Assembly (NCBI RefSeq): GCF_017353515.1
Contig: NZ_JAFMPY010000011.1
Span: 1 to 64,000 of the forward strand
From: Jiella sonneratiae
GTDB lineage: Bacteria > Pseudomonadota > Alphaproteobacteria > Rhizobiales > Rhizobiaceae
Reading direction: 5' to 3'
Length of the DNA: 64,000 nt
Positions 1-8,988 of the stretch are shown here, piece after piece. Position 1 is the stretch's first letter; each line of letters opens with the position of its first letter. Under the pieces are notes generated by a model. That model ran no database searches, had not been told where the DNA came from, and worked only from the letters and a program-made list of their open reading frames with translations. A program made the position numbers and the translations under genes.

Positions 1-864
1 CATCTGCCGGCCCAGCAGGTCGCCCGCGACGGCTCGATCACCATCCCCTATGCCGGGCGCATCCGCGTCGCCGGCTCGACGGCGGCGACCGTCGAGAAAA
101 GGATCGTCGCCGCCCTGAAGGACCGGGCGATCGAGCCGCAGGCCGTCGTCGCGGTGTCGCAGGGCAATTCGACGACGGTGACGGTGACCGGCGATGCGAT
201 CGGCGGCGCCTCGGTGCCGATCCCGACCTCGGGGCTGAAGATCCTCGACCTGATTGCGAGGGTCGGCGGGCCGAAGACGCCGATCTACGAGACCGCGGTG
301 TCGCTGACCCGCGGCGGGCGGACGGTGCAGATGCCGTTCTCCGAACTCGTCGACGATCCGACCGAGGACGTCTATGTGCGCCCCGGCGACGTCGTGCTCA
401 TGACCCGCCAGCCGCGCACCTATGTGGCGCTTGGGGCGACGGGGCGCAGCGACCAGCTGCCGCTGCAGGGCTACGAGATGTCGCTCGCCGAGGCGCTGGC
501 GCAGGTCGGCGGGCTCAATCCGGCGCTCGCCAATCCGATGGGGGTCTTCGTCCTCAGGCGCGAGGCGGGGGCGGAGATGCTCGCCCGCTACGAGGGCGAG
601 GCGTTCAAGCACAGCGATCCGGGCGATCCGGAGGCGACGCGGCTGACCGGCCAGGTGCCGGTGGTCTACCGCTTCAACCTGCGCGAACCGTCCGGGCTGA
701 TCTTTGCCCAGGACTTCAAGATCCGCTCCGGCGACATGGTCTATGTCGCGACCGCTCCCTACGTCCCGGTCAAGCAGGTCTTCGACGCCTTCAACGGCGT
801 GGTAACCCCGGCGCTGAGCGCCGTTAATACGGCCGCGGTAGCCGCAATCCGGCTCAATCAGTAG
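1..864 (+). CDS. Polysaccharide export outer-membrane protein, Wza-like, 5' partial
   Basis: The reading frame is already open at base 1, so the start codon and any lipoprotein signal lie outside the window; 287 codons are visible. The first ~50 residues contain DGSITIPYAGRI, the core of the Poly_export domain, followed by one or more SLBB-like beta-grasp segments (about residues 55-140 and 145-250). Proteins of this family form the periplasmic and outer-membrane channel for capsule or exopolysaccharide export. A GTG at 154 could be mistaken for a start, but it sits in the middle of the Poly_export domain. The gene is probably the last of an exopolysaccharide operon entering from the left; the next gene is convergent. 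The family call is firm, the polysaccharide unknown. Confidence 0.85.
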   Translation, partial: HLPAQQVARDGSITIPYAGRIRVAGSTAATVEKRIVAALKDRAIEPQAVVAVSQGNSTTVTVTGDAIGGASVPIPTSGLKILDLIARVGGPKTPIYETAVSLTRGGRTVQMPFSELVDDPTEDVYVRPGDVVLMTRQPRTYVALGATGRSDQLPLQGYEMSLAEALAQVGGLNPALANPMGVFVLRREAGAEMLARYEGEAFKHSDPGDPEATRLTGQVPVVYRFNLREPSGLIFAQDFKIRSGDMVYVATAPYVPVKQVFDAFNGVVTPALSAVNTAAVAAIRLNQ

Positions 865-882
865 GCGGGGCTCGGCGAGCCG

Positions 883-905
883 GGCCGATCCGTCACGGAC
901 CGGCC
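883..905. terminator. Hairpin between two convergent genes
   Basis: Two 10-base arms (GGCCGATCCG and CGGACCGGCC) pair with one mismatch around a three-base loop, 18 bases after the stop of the export gene and before the convergent flavoprotein gene. No U-tract follows, so factor-independent termination is an inference from position and stem only. Confidence 0.4.
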
Positions 906-973
906 TTGGTCTTCCCGCGGCCGGCCCCCGGCGCATCGCGGCCGGCCCGCGTCCCGCGGCGGCGCTCCTTGTG

Positions 974-2092
974 TCAGCGCGCCGAGAACCGGTCGACGAA
1001 GCCGCGGTCGATCCAGTCCTTCAGCCGGAAGGCGATGCTGGACTGCAGTGCCAGCCGGCCCCTGACGGCGATGGCATCGCCGTCGGAAAGCGCCAGCAGC
1101 ATCAGATGCGCCTTCTGGGCGCGGTATCGCCGCAGCGGCCGGCCGAGCGCCGCGCGGCGCAGGTTTTCGGCGAGCACCACGCCTTCGCGGACGGCGAAGA
1201 CGCCGGCCTTCGGCCGTTCCTGCCCGAGAAGCCCGACGCAGTCTCCGGCGCCGAAGATGCGATCGTCGCTCGCGCTCTCAAGGGTCGGGCGAACGGCGAG
1301 GAACCCCCCGCCGTCGACGGCAAGGCCGGCGTCACGGAACAGCGCCGGCGCTGCGGCGGCCGTCGTCACGATCGCTTCGTCGGCATCGATCTGTCGCCCG
1401 TCGTCGAGAACGACCCGGCCCGGTCCGATCGACGCCACCCGTGCGCCCTCGATGCAGCCGATGCCGGCATCTTGCAGCGAATGCCGGGCAAGTCGGCGCG
1501 CCCGCTCCGGCAGGCCGGCGAGCAGCGTCGTGCCGGCGGCGAGGGTGATCGCGACATTGTGTCCTTTGCACGCCGCCGAAAAATTCGCGCGCCGTCTGAG
1601 GGCCTGGGCGAGTTCGAAGCCGGCAGGCCCGCCCCCGACGACCGCGAGGTGGCGGATGCGGCCGTCATCGAGGCCGTCGACGAGGCGTTCGAAACGTTGC
1701 CGGAAGGTCGAGATCGGCTTGACGAGGAGGCCATGGGCCTCGGCGCCGCCGATGGCGGAAACGTCGGGGACGATGCCGATGTCGAGGGAGAGCAGGGAGT
1801 AGGGGATCGGCGGGTGCCCCTCGACGGCGACCTCGCGCCGGCCGCAGTCGATCGCCGTCGCCGCAGCGTGGATGAAGCGCGCCCCGGCCCGTCCGGCCAG
1901 ACGCTGAAGGTCGATCTCGCCGGCGTCGATCGGATACTGGCCGGACACCCGCCCGGGCAGCATGCCGGAATAGGGCGCGAAGGCTTCCCTCGCGACGAGG
2001 GTCAGCCGGACGTCGTCGAGCGGCCTCTTCGCAAAGGCTTCGAGGACGAAGAGATGGGCGTGGCCGCCGCCGACGAGGACGATGTCGTGCAT
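974..2092 (-). CDS. NDH-2-like FAD-dependent pyridine nucleotide-disulfide oxidoreductase
   Basis: 372 residues. The N-terminus MHDIVLVGGGHAHLFVLEAF is a Rossmann FAD-binding motif of the type found in the oxidoreductase domain sometimes fused in front of SelD (selenophosphate synthetase); here it stands alone. A second nucleotide-binding motif (VVGGGPAGFELA) lies near residue 152 and a flavin motif (FGAGDCVGLL) near residue 280. The likely reaction is NAD(P)H oxidation with a quinone or other small acceptor, peripheral to the membrane; the acceptor cannot be told from sequence. ATG at 2092 is the only sensible start, since it opens directly into the FAD motif, although its ribosome site is weak. 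It lies downstream of the cysN operon on the same strand and converges on the export gene. Confidence 0.8.
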   Translation of the reverse strand: MHDIVLVGGGHAHLFVLEAFAKRPLDDVRLTLVAREAFAPYSGMLPGRVSGQYPIDAGEIDLQRLAGRAGARFIHAAATAIDCGRREVAVEGHPPIPYSLLSLDIGIVPDVSAIGGAEAHGLLVKPISTFRQRFERLVDGLDDGRIRHLAVVGGGPAGFELAQALRRRANFSAACKGHNVAITLAAGTTLLAGLPERARRLARHSLQDAGIGCIEGARVASIGPGRVVLDDGRQIDADEAIVTTAAAAPALFRDAGLAVDGGGFLAVRPTLESASDDRIFGAGDCVGLLGQERPKAGVFAVREGVVLAENLRRAALGRPLRRYRAQKAHLMLLALSDGDAIAVRGRLALQSSIAFRLKDWIDRGFVDRFSAR

Positions 2093-2188
2093 CGCCCGGC
2101 TATCGCCGATGCCTCGCCGGCCGGCAAGGCGCCGCGACGATGCGTCCCAAGCCTGCCGACGAAGCGTCGTCGGATCGCCGGCCGGTAG

Positions 2189-2374
2189 TCAGCCGACGAA
2201 ACCGCAGATCAATGCGGTGCAGAGGATCACCGCCGCTGCGAGCTGCATCAGTTCCAGCACCGGGAACGGCCGCCGGTAATGGCGCCGGTCGCCGCCGATC
2301 GGCCGGAAATCCGCCCGCTGCCGGTCCCCGGCGTCCGGCAAGCGCTGCTCCCCCGTCGCCGTGCAGCAGGTCAT
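2189..2374 (-). CDS. Small putative membrane protein coupled to cysN
   Basis: A 61-residue frame whose ATG overlaps the cysN stop as ATGA, the arrangement of translational coupling. The first ~38 residues are charged and cysteine-containing, and the last ~22 (from LELMQLAAAV to GFVG) form one hydrophobic segment, so a single-pass membrane peptide is plausible. No family is recognised. The neighbouring CysN ends in an unusual hydrophobic extension, so the two could be parts of one small membrane module or the remnants of a split domain. At this G+C content a chance open frame of this size is also possible. Confidence 0.4.
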   Translation of the reverse strand: MTCCTATGEQRLPDAGDRQRADFRPIGGDRRHYRRPFPVLELMQLAAAVILCTALICGFVG

Positions 2375-4101
2375 ATGCCGCCTCCCGCGTCGACGATGCT
2401 CGGATCGGCGGAGCTTGCCTCCGGCACACGATGGGCGCCGAAGGCGACGGCGAGAAACGGCCGGATCAGGAAGTCGAGGACGGCGATCATCGGCACGAGG
2501 GCGAGCGGCATCTGAAAGAGCAGCGCCAGGAGGCCGACCAGCACCGAACCAGCGATCCGGGCGCGGATCTTCGCCCGCCGGTGCGCGGCGTCGCCGCGCG
2601 CCGCCTCTCCGAGCCAGAGACGCCCGATCGTCGCAAGGCCCGGCCCGGCCTCGGAAGAGCTCTCGGTCGAGGCGGCATTCTGAGGTCCGGCGACGCCGCG
2701 AACCACGCCGAGCGCCACCGTCTCGTTGGTCACCGGATCGATCAGGATGAACGCGCCGAGCTCACAGTTTTCGGCATAGGGCAGCGCGACGACCGGCCGT
2801 TCGGCGGTGATCGTCACCTTGCCGATCTCGTTCATCGACAGGGCGTCGGCGGGCTTTTCCTCGTAGGAATGGATGTCGATCGTCGCATCGAGGTGGCTGA
2901 GCGCCGCCGGCGTCTGCGTCGTGCCGAGCTTGAGAATCAGCCGTGCGCCCTGCACCAGGGGCCGGTTCGCCATCCAGAGGACGTCGCCGGAAAGCCGGCG
3001 CGACACCCCGGCTGCCGCCGCCTCCGCCACCAGCACGTCGCCGCGCGAGACGTCGATCTCGTCTTCGAGCGTGACGGTGACCGCCTCGCCCGCCTCGGCG
3101 CTCTCGACCGCGCCGTCCGGCCCGTGGACGCCCCTGACCCGGCTGCGGCCGCCCGAGGGCAGAGCGACGACGGCGTCGCCCTTCTGAACCCTGCCGCCGG
3201 CGATCGAGCCGGCAAAGCCGCGGAAGTCGAGATTCGGCCGGTTCACCCACTGCACCGGCAGCCGGAACGGCTCGGCCGCGGCGTCGAAGGTTTCCGGCTG
3301 GGCGGATTCGAGGCGCTCGAGCAGCGTCTCGCCATCATACCAGGGCGTGTTCGGCGAGCGCGTCGCGACGTTGTCGCCCTTCTTCGCCGAGACCGGAACG
3401 AAGGTCACGTCGGTGAAGCCGAGCGCCGGCAGGATCGCCCGGTAGCCCTCTCTGATCTCCTCGAAGCGTTGCTCGGAAAAGTCGACGAGGTCCATCTTGT
3501 TGATCGCGACGATCACCGACTTGATGCCGACCAGCGAGGTGATGAAGGAGTGCCGGCGGGTCTGCGGCAGGATGCCCTTGCGCGCGTCGACCAGGATCAC
3601 CGCGAGCTCGGCCTGCGAGGCGCCCGTCGCCATGTTGCGGGTGTACTGCTCGTGGCCCGGCGTGTCGGCGATGATGAAGGCGCGGCCCGGCGTCGAGAAG
3701 TAGCGGTAGGCGACGTCGATGGTGATGCCTTGCTCGCGCTCGGCCGACAGACCGTCGACGAGCAGTGCGAAATCGAGCTCCTCGCCGGTGGTGCCGAACT
3801 TTTTCGAGTCGCGCCGCAACGCCTCCATCTGGTCGTCGAAGACGGCATTGGTCTCGAAAAGCAGCCGTCCGATCAGCGTCGACTTGCCGTCGTCGACCGA
3901 GCCGCAGGTGATGAAGCGCAAGAGCGAGGCGGCCGGCGAGGCGACCGGCCGCATCGCCTCCCGCGGGTCGATCGCCGCGCCGGCGGCGGCGGCGTCAGGC
4001 GCCGGCCCGGCGAAGGTCTCGTCTTCGAGGGCTGCGGGCGTCGAGCCCTGGGCGAGGTCGGCCTCGTCGGGAAGGCGGCGGGCGGAAATGGCGCTGTTCA
4101 T
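2371..4101 (-). CDS. cysN: Sulfate adenylyltransferase subunit 1 (CysN) with C-terminal membrane extension
   Basis: 576 residues. The GTPase subunit drives synthesis of APS from sulfate and ATP together with CysD. G1 is GSVDDGKST at 67-75, G3 DTPGH at 146-150 and G4 NKMD at 201-204, followed by the usual beta-barrel domains up to about residue 470 (AFILIDPVTNETVALGVV). The ATG overlaps the cysD stop by one base. Two things are odd. There is no CysC (APS kinase) domain, common in rhizobial CysNC fusions. Instead, after a ~40-residue linker, residues ~513-555 are strongly hydrophobic with a DFLIRPF motif, predicting one or two membrane segments; by memory this resembles DUF4395-type proteins, which is unverified. 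The first ~60 residues are an Ala/Pro-rich extension before the GTPase core. Confidence 0.93.
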   Translation of the reverse strand: MNSAISARRLPDEADLAQGSTPAALEDETFAGPAPDAAAAGAAIDPREAMRPVASPAASLLRFITCGSVDDGKSTLIGRLLFETNAVFDDQMEALRRDSKKFGTTGEELDFALLVDGLSAEREQGITIDVAYRYFSTPGRAFIIADTPGHEQYTRNMATGASQAELAVILVDARKGILPQTRRHSFITSLVGIKSVIVAINKMDLVDFSEQRFEEIREGYRAILPALGFTDVTFVPVSAKKGDNVATRSPNTPWYDGETLLERLESAQPETFDAAAEPFRLPVQWVNRPNLDFRGFAGSIAGGRVQKGDAVVALPSGGRSRVRGVHGPDGAVESAEAGEAVTVTLEDEIDVSRGDVLVAEAAAAGVSRRLSGDVLWMANRPLVQGARLILKLGTTQTPAALSHLDATIDIHSYEEKPADALSMNEIGKVTITAERPVVALPYAENCELGAFILIDPVTNETVALGVVRGVAGPQNAASTESSSEAGPGLATIGRLWLGEAARGDAAHRRAKIRARIAGSVLVGLLALLFQMPLALVPMIAVLDFLIRPFLAVAFGAHRVPEASSADPSIVDAGGGI

Positions 4102-5003
4102 CAGAAATAGCCTTCCTGCTTCTTTTCTTCCATCGAGGCGCCGGAATCCTGGTCGATCACCCGGCCCTGGCGTTCCGAGACCCGCGAGCCGCGCATTTCC
4201 GCAATCACGTCGTCAAGGGTCGCTGCCGTAGATTCGACCGCGCCGGTGAGCGGGTAGCAGCCGAGGGTGCGGAAGCGGACCATCATGGTCTCGACGCTCT
4301 CGCCCGGCCTGAGTTCCATCCGCTCGTCGTCGCGCATGATCAGCGCGCCGTCGCGCCTGACGATCGGGCGCGGCGCAGCGAAATAGAGCGGCACGACGGG
4401 GATGTTCTCGATGGCGATGTAGTCCCAGACGTCCTGCTCGGTCCAGTTCGACAGAGGGAAGACCCGGAAGCTCTCGCCCTTCCTCTTGCGGGTGTTGAAC
4501 AGCCGCCAGGGCTCGGGCCGCTGGTTCTTGGCGTCCCACCTGTGTTCCGGCGTCCTCAGCGAGAACACCCGTTCCTTGGCCCGGCTCTTCTCCTCGTCGC
4601 GCCGGGCGCCGCCGAAGGCCATGTCGAACCGGTACTTGTCGAGCGCCTGCTTCAGCGCCTCGGTCTTCATCACGTCGGTGTGGACGCGCGAGCCCGAGGC
4701 GAACGGGTTGATCCCGGCCCGCAGACCCTCCTGGTTGGTGTGGACGATGAGGTCGAGGCCGAGGTCCCGCGCGATCTTGTCGCGAAACGCGATCATCTCG
4801 CGGAACTTCCAGGTCGTGTCGACATGCAGCAGCGGGAAGGGCGGCTTTCCCGGGCGAAAGGCCTTCATGGCAAGATGCAGCATCACCGCCGAATCCTTGC
4901 CGATCGAATAGAGCATCACCGGATTCTCGGCGCCCGCCGCCGCCTCGCGGATGATGAAGATCGACTCGGCCTCGAGCCGCTGCAGGTGGGTCATGTGCTT
5001 CAT
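4101..5003 (-). CDS. cysD: Sulfate adenylyltransferase subunit 2 (CysD)
   Basis: 300 residues, the usual family length. It carries the PP-loop motif SIGKDS at residues 33-38, [11 protein letters not shown] after it and the arginine-rich segment [15 protein letters not shown], all typical of the ATP-sulfurylase catalytic subunit. The frame is open further upstream, but homology begins at [12 protein letters not shown], so the start is taken as the ATG at 5003; GAAGG eight bases before it can serve as ribosome site. The ATG at 4994 (MTHL) is an alternative. Its stop overlaps the cysN ATG by one base, so the pair is a two-gene operon. Upstream lies a ~950 bp repeat-filled gap that separates it from cysH. 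Confidence 0.95.
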   Translation of the reverse strand: MKHMTHLQRLEAESIFIIREAAAGAENPVMLYSIGKDSAVMLHLAMKAFRPGKPPFPLLHVDTTWKFREMIAFRDKIARDLGLDLIVHTNQEGLRAGINPFASGSRVHTDVMKTEALKQALDKYRFDMAFGGARRDEEKSRAKERVFSLRTPEHRWDAKNQRPEPWRLFNTRKRKGESFRVFPLSNWTEQDVWDYIAIENIPVVPLYFAAPRPIVRRDGALIMRDDERMELRPGESVETMMVRFRTLGCYPLTGAVESTAATLDDVIAEMRGSRVSERQGRVIDQDSGASMEEKKQEGYF

Positions 5004-5279
5004 GGGGGAAGCCTTCGTGTTCGTATGGGAGGCGCCGCGCCGCTCTTCGGCGCGGCCGCCTGCCGACCAGACTTGGCGCCGACGGTCCGGCGCCGGGATT
5101 GATGTCGTCGTCCGCGGGTTCGTCCCGGAGATCTCCTGCCTTTCAATCGAAGGTCCGGCCGTCGGCGCCCGGCCAACCGGCATCGCCTCTGGAGCGGACG
5201 CGCCGGTCGATCATCGGGGCAAGCCCGAGGATGACGCCGCGGAGTGGGTCTCGCCGCCCTGCGTGGTGGGGGGCTGCCG

Positions 5280-5945
5280 GACATCCCGGCGCCCCTCGCC
5301 CTTCGAGGCTCGTTCCGCTCGCACCTCAGGATGAGGGGCTACGGAGAGGCCGCGTTCTCTCCCGCCTTCGTCATCCCGGGCTTGACCCGGGATCCATGCC
5401 AAACCGGTCGAGCCGCCGGGTCGCGTGAGACCCAAGGCTGTCTTTCGGACCGGACCGGACCGCCGCCGTCGAGACGTCGGGCCCGGGTCATGCCCGGTGG
5501 GACGACGAGGCGTTGATATTGGCGCCTCGCGCCCCTCGCCCTTCGAGGCTCGCGTCGCTCGCACCTCAGGATGAGGGGCTATGAGAGGCCGCGCCGCTTC
5601 CGCCCCGCTAAGCGCGCACCTCGGGATGAGGGGCGACGGAAAGGCCGCGACGCCTCCGTTTGTCGTCATCCCGGGCTTGACCCGGGATCCATTCCAAACC
5701 GGTCGGGCCGCCAAATCGGCTTCGGTTCGCCCCTCATTCTGGACCAAACCATCGCGTTGCCGCGATGGCATGGATCCCGGGTCAAGCCCGGGACCACGAA
5801 GCTTACAGGCTTGCGCCCCTTGCCCTTCAAGGCTCAGTCCTCAGGATGAAGGCCCTTGAAGGGCTGTGGCCTGGGCGAAATGCTGAGCGCCACGCGTTTC
5901 CCCTCATCCTGAGGTGCAAGCGCAGCGAGCCTCGAAGGACGCGGG
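5280..5945. repeat. Mosaic of short palindromic intergenic repeats
   Basis: This fills most of the 954 bp gene-free gap between cysD and cysH. Two families alternate. Family A is a ~40 bp palindrome built on CCCGGGCTTGACCCGGG (5369-5410, 5664-5705, and inverted at 5769-5803). Family B, about 52 bp, begins GCCCCTCGCCCTTCGAGGCT and ends CACCTCAGGATGAGGGGCT (5289-5342, 5529-5580, partial at about 5606-5633 and 5811-5850, inverted at 5900-5938). Such multicopy elements are common between genes in Hyphomicrobiales. No protein is credible here, because the open frames translate the repeats themselves. The promoter of cysDN should lie between 5004 and about 5280. Confidence 0.85.
5664..5803. repeat. 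Inverted pair of family-A palindromes (~140 bp unit)
   Basis: A family-A copy at 5664-5705 faces an inverted copy at 5769-5803 with ~63 bp of unrelated sequence between them. The same architecture recurs at 11074-11219, suggesting that the mobile or amplified unit is the pair and not the single palindrome. Confidence 0.65.
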
Positions 5946-5957
5946 CGTCACACCCGC

Positions 5958-6704
5958 TCAGATCCCCGCGCCTTCGCTCACCATCGTCCGGTCCGGCAGG
6001 TGCAGGCCGCATTCGCGCTTGACGTCGTCCTCCCACCACCAGCGGCCGGCACGTTCCGGCTCGCCCGGCTGGATCGCCCGGGTGCAGGGAGCGCAGCCGA
6101 TCGACAAAAAGCCCTTGTCGTGCAGCGCGTTGACCGGCACGCCGTGGTCGTCGCAGAAATGCGCGATCTTCTCGCGCGAGAGGTCGAGGAGAGGGTTCGC
6201 CTTGATCAGCTTCTTCTGCGTCTCGTAGCTCGCGAACGGCATCGACAGCCGGTTCTGCGACTGGTCGCCCCTCAGCCCCGTCACCCAGGCCGCCGCGCCG
6301 TCGAGCGCCCGGCCGAGCGGCTCGATCTTCCTGACGCCGCAGCAGGCCAGGCGGAATTCCTTGGCGTAGTAGAAGCCGTCGATCCCCTGGTCGTCGACGA
6401 GGGTCTCGAGCGCCTCGGCCTGCGGATATTTCGCGTGGATGCGCTTGCCGTATTTCTCTTCGGTTCGGCGCCAGACGTCGTAGCTTTCCGGAAACAGCCG
6501 GCCCGTGTCGAGCGTGACGACGTCGATCTTGATGTCGTTGCCGAAGATCAGATGGGTCAGCATCTGGTCTTCCAGCCCGAGGCTCGTCGTGAAGACGATG
6601 CGGCCCTTGACCTTTTCGCGCAGGGTCTTCAGCCGATCGAGCGGCGACATTTCGGCAAATTCGGCGTCGAGCGTCGTTGCGAGGAGAGTGGGATCCTGGA
6701 TCAT
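5958..6704 (-). CDS. cysH: Assimilatory APS reductase (CysH, Fe-S type)
   Basis: 248 residues. The PP-loop-like motif TTSLGLEDQ is at 39-47. Cysteines C121-C122 and C204-x2-C207 form the CC...CxxC pattern that binds a [4Fe-4S] cluster and marks enzymes using adenylyl sulfate (APS) rather than PAPS. The catalytic C-terminal Cys is in ECGLH at 231-235. It reduces APS to sulfite with thioredoxin. The ATG at 6704 overlaps the stop of the DUF934 gene as ATGA. The APS preference agrees with the absence of CysC beside or fused to CysN in this window. Confidence 0.95.
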   Translation of the reverse strand: MIQDPTLLATTLDAEFAEMSPLDRLKTLREKVKGRIVFTTSLGLEDQMLTHLIFGNDIKIDVVTLDTGRLFPESYDVWRRTEEKYGKRIHAKYPQAEALETLVDDQGIDGFYYAKEFRLACCGVRKIEPLGRALDGAAAWVTGLRGDQSQNRLSMPFASYETQKKLIKANPLLDLSREKIAHFCDDHGVPVNALHDKGFLSIGCAPCTRAIQPGEPERAGRWWWEDDVKRECGLHLPDRTMVSEGAGI

Positions 6705-7216
6705 CGGGTGGCCCCTTTGCGGGCAGTGAGGCGCTGTTGGAGGATGCTCGGCTCCGTCCCGTAGCCGGTCTGGTAGTGGACGCTCATCGTCTCTTTGGCG
6801 GCGAGCCACTGCTGCACCGGCTGGCGATTGGCCATGGTCTCGGGCAGTTCCACCTCGGTGAAGCCGCAGGCGAGCGCATCGGCGAACTGGTCGGCGATCA
6901 GCGGCCCCGAGGCGCGCAGCGTTCCCGCGAAGCCCTCGCGCCGGATCTTCCTGGCGAGCGAGAAGCCGCGCCCGTCGGAAAAGCCCGGAAACTCGACGGC
7001 GACGAGGGCGGCTGCGGCGAGATGCGGCCGGATCTCGTCGATCGACGTCGCGCCGGGCACCGAAATCCCCGTCTCGGCCCCCGGCCGCTTCGCCAGATAG
7101 TCGGCGGCGACCGGTAGCGGCACCAGAACCGGGCCCTCGGCCGCAAGCGCCGCCTCGAGCGTGTCTGCGCGGGTGAAGCGGTCCTCGGCCGCGCCGTCTT
7201 CGGTGATCAGCGTCAT
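6701..7216 (-). CDS. DUF934 protein of the sulfite reductase locus
   Basis: 171 residues. It is the standard DUF934 neighbour of cysI and cysH in alphaproteobacteria; the motifs PLIADQFADALACGFTEVE and LARKIRREGF are recognisable. No catalytic residue pattern is evident and the biochemical role is unknown to me; a supporting role in sulfite reduction is inferred only from constant gene context. The ATG at 7216 overlaps the cysI stop by one base, and its own stop overlaps the cysH ATG, so translation of the three genes is probably coupled. Confidence 0.88.
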   Translation of the reverse strand: MTLITEDGAAEDRFTRADTLEAALAAEGPVLVPLPVAADYLAKRPGAETGISVPGATSIDEIRPHLAAAALVAVEFPGFSDGRGFSLARKIRREGFAGTLRASGPLIADQFADALACGFTEVELPETMANRQPVQQWLAAKETMSVHYQTGYGTEPSILQQRLTARKGATR

Positions 7217-8904
7217 TATTCCGCGGCCTCGCTGGCTGGCGCCCGGTCGTCGAGGAAGCTGGCGAAACCGGCCTTGAACGGCTCGATGCCGGCCCGGCGC
7301 ACGGTCTCGATGAAGCTTTCCCCGCCTTCCCGTTCGGCGAGATAGGTTTCGACGATCGCCTCGATCGCCGCCGGCACGTCCTCGGCGTCGATGCCGGGGC
7401 CGAGCCGCTCGCCCAGCGCCGCATGTTCGCTCGCGTCGCCGCCGACGGTGATCTGGTAGTTCTCGCGCCCGCCCTTTTCGAGGCCGAGAATGCCGATCGC
7501 GCCGACATGGTGATGGCCGCAGGCATTGATGCAGCCGGAGATCTTGATCGGCAGTTCGCCGATTGCCGCTTGGCGCTTCTCGTCGGCGAAGGTCTTGGCG
7601 ATCGCCTGGGCGATCGGGATCGACTTCGCCGTCGCCAGCGCGCAGTAGTCGAGGCCGGGGCAGGCGATGATGTCGGTGATCAGGCCGGCATTCGCCGAAG
7701 CGAGGCCGGCGGCCTTCAGCGCCGCGAACACCGCCGGCACGTCGTCTTTTCTGACATGCGGCAGGACGAGGTTCTGGCTGTGCGTCACCCGGAACTCGTC
7801 GAAGGAGTAGGTCTCGGCGAGGTCGGCGAAGGCCCGCATCTGCGCCGCGCTCATGTCGCCCGGCACCGCGCCGATCTCCTTCAGCGCGATGGTCAGCGCG
7901 ATGTAGCCCGGCTGCTTGTGGGCAAAGCCGTTCTGCGCGACGAAGCGGTCGAGCGCCGGGTCCGCCGCCCGGGCCGCGTCGAGCACCGCGGAGGTCTCGG
8001 GCAGCGTCGCGTAGGCCGGCGGCGCGAAATAGGCGGCGATCCGCCGGACTTCCTCGTCCGGCGCGTTGATCGTCGGGCCGTCGAGCCTGGCATACTCCTC
8101 CTCGACCCGGGCGCGGAATTCCTCCTCGCCGGTCTCGTGGACCAGGATCTTCACCCTGGCCTTGAACTTGTTGTCGCGGCGGCCCTCCGAATTGTAGACC
8201 CGCATGACGGCTTCGAGATAGGCGAGCAGTTCGTCCTTCGGCAGGAACTCGCGGATCACCTTGCCGATCATCGGGGTGCGGCCGAGGCCGCCGCCGACGA
8301 TGACCTCGTAGCCGACGGCGCCGGCGGCATCCCGCTTCAGCTTCAGGCCGATGTCGTGGACCTTGATCGCCGCGCGGTCGTGGCTCGCGCCGGTCACGGC
8401 GATCTTGAACTTCCGCGGCAGCCAGACGAATTCCGGATGGAGGCTCGACCACTGGCGGATGAGTTCCGCGGTCGGGCGCGGATCCTCCACCTCGTCCGCG
8501 GCGACGCCGGCGAACTGGTCGGAGGTGACGTTGCGGATGCAGTTGCCGGAGGTCTGGATGCAGTGCATCTCGACGTCGGCGAGAAGGCCGAGGATGTCCG
8601 GCACGTCCTTCAGCTTCGGCCAGTTGAACTGCAGGTTCTGGCGCGTGGTGAAGTGGCCGTAGCCCTTGTCGTAGGTCTCGGCGATATGGGCGAGCTGGCG
8701 CAGCTGCCTCGAATTCAGCGTGCCGTAGGGAACGGCGATCCGCAGCATGTAGGCGTGGAGCTGCAGATACAGCCCGTTCTTCAGCCTGAGCGGCTTGAAT
8801 TCGTCCTCCGACAGCGACCCGTCGATCCGGCGCTCCACCTGCCCGCGGAACTGGGCGACGCGTTCGCGCACGAAGCGTTCGTCGAATTCGTCGTAGCGGT
8901 ACAT
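7216..8904 (-). CDS. cysI: Sulfite reductase hemoprotein subunit (CysI)
   Basis: 562 residues. It reduces sulfite to sulfide at a siroheme coupled to a [4Fe-4S] cluster. Cluster-binding cysteines are visible as C-x5-C in ACPGLDYCALA (about residue 415) and C-x3-C in SGCINACGHH (about residue 460). The N-terminal half has the ferredoxin-like substrate domain with LRQLAHIAETYDKGYGHFTT and TSGNCIRNVTSD. No CysJ flavoprotein is adjacent, so electrons probably come from ferredoxin or another carrier. Neither cysG (siroheme synthase), often at the head of this locus, nor any other siroheme gene is present in the window. Confidence 0.94.
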   Translation of the reverse strand: MYRYDEFDERFVRERVAQFRGQVERRIDGSLSEDEFKPLRLKNGLYLQLHAYMLRIAVPYGTLNSRQLRQLAHIAETYDKGYGHFTTRQNLQFNWPKLKDVPDILGLLADVEMHCIQTSGNCIRNVTSDQFAGVAADEVEDPRPTAELIRQWSSLHPEFVWLPRKFKIAVTGASHDRAAIKVHDIGLKLKRDAAGAVGYEVIVGGGLGRTPMIGKVIREFLPKDELLAYLEAVMRVYNSEGRRDNKFKARVKILVHETGEEEFRARVEEEYARLDGPTINAPDEEVRRIAAYFAPPAYATLPETSAVLDAARAADPALDRFVAQNGFAHKQPGYIALTIALKEIGAVPGDMSAAQMRAFADLAETYSFDEFRVTHSQNLVLPHVRKDDVPAVFAALKAAGLASANAGLITDIIACPGLDYCALATAKSIPIAQAIAKTFADEKRQAAIGELPIKISGCINACGHHHVGAIGILGLEKGGRENYQITVGGDASEHAALGERLGPGIDAEDVPAAIEAIVETYLAEREGGESFIETVRRAGIEPFKAGFASFLDDRAPASEAAE

Positions 8905-8988
8905 GGTTGTTCCTCGAAAAATTTGCGTCTTGCGAAGGGCGCCGCGCGGCCTCGGCCGGCGCCTCGAATTGGCCGGTCCGGCCGCGTC

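Noticed and set aside
2140-4110. A 656-codon open frame on the plus strand opposite cysN
   Set aside because: It is antisense to a gene with intact GTPase motifs. Its translation is Arg/Gly/Asp-rich low-complexity sequence, as expected when the frame opposite a GC-rich gene stays open.
4101-5183. A longer CysD starting at 5183
   Set aside because: The extra 60 residues are Arg/Pro-rich without homology and the 300-residue form is the family norm.
5211-5859. Several 60-190 codon frames in the cysD-cysH gap
   Set aside because: They translate the palindromic repeats on both strands and change with repeat copy number, so they are not genes.
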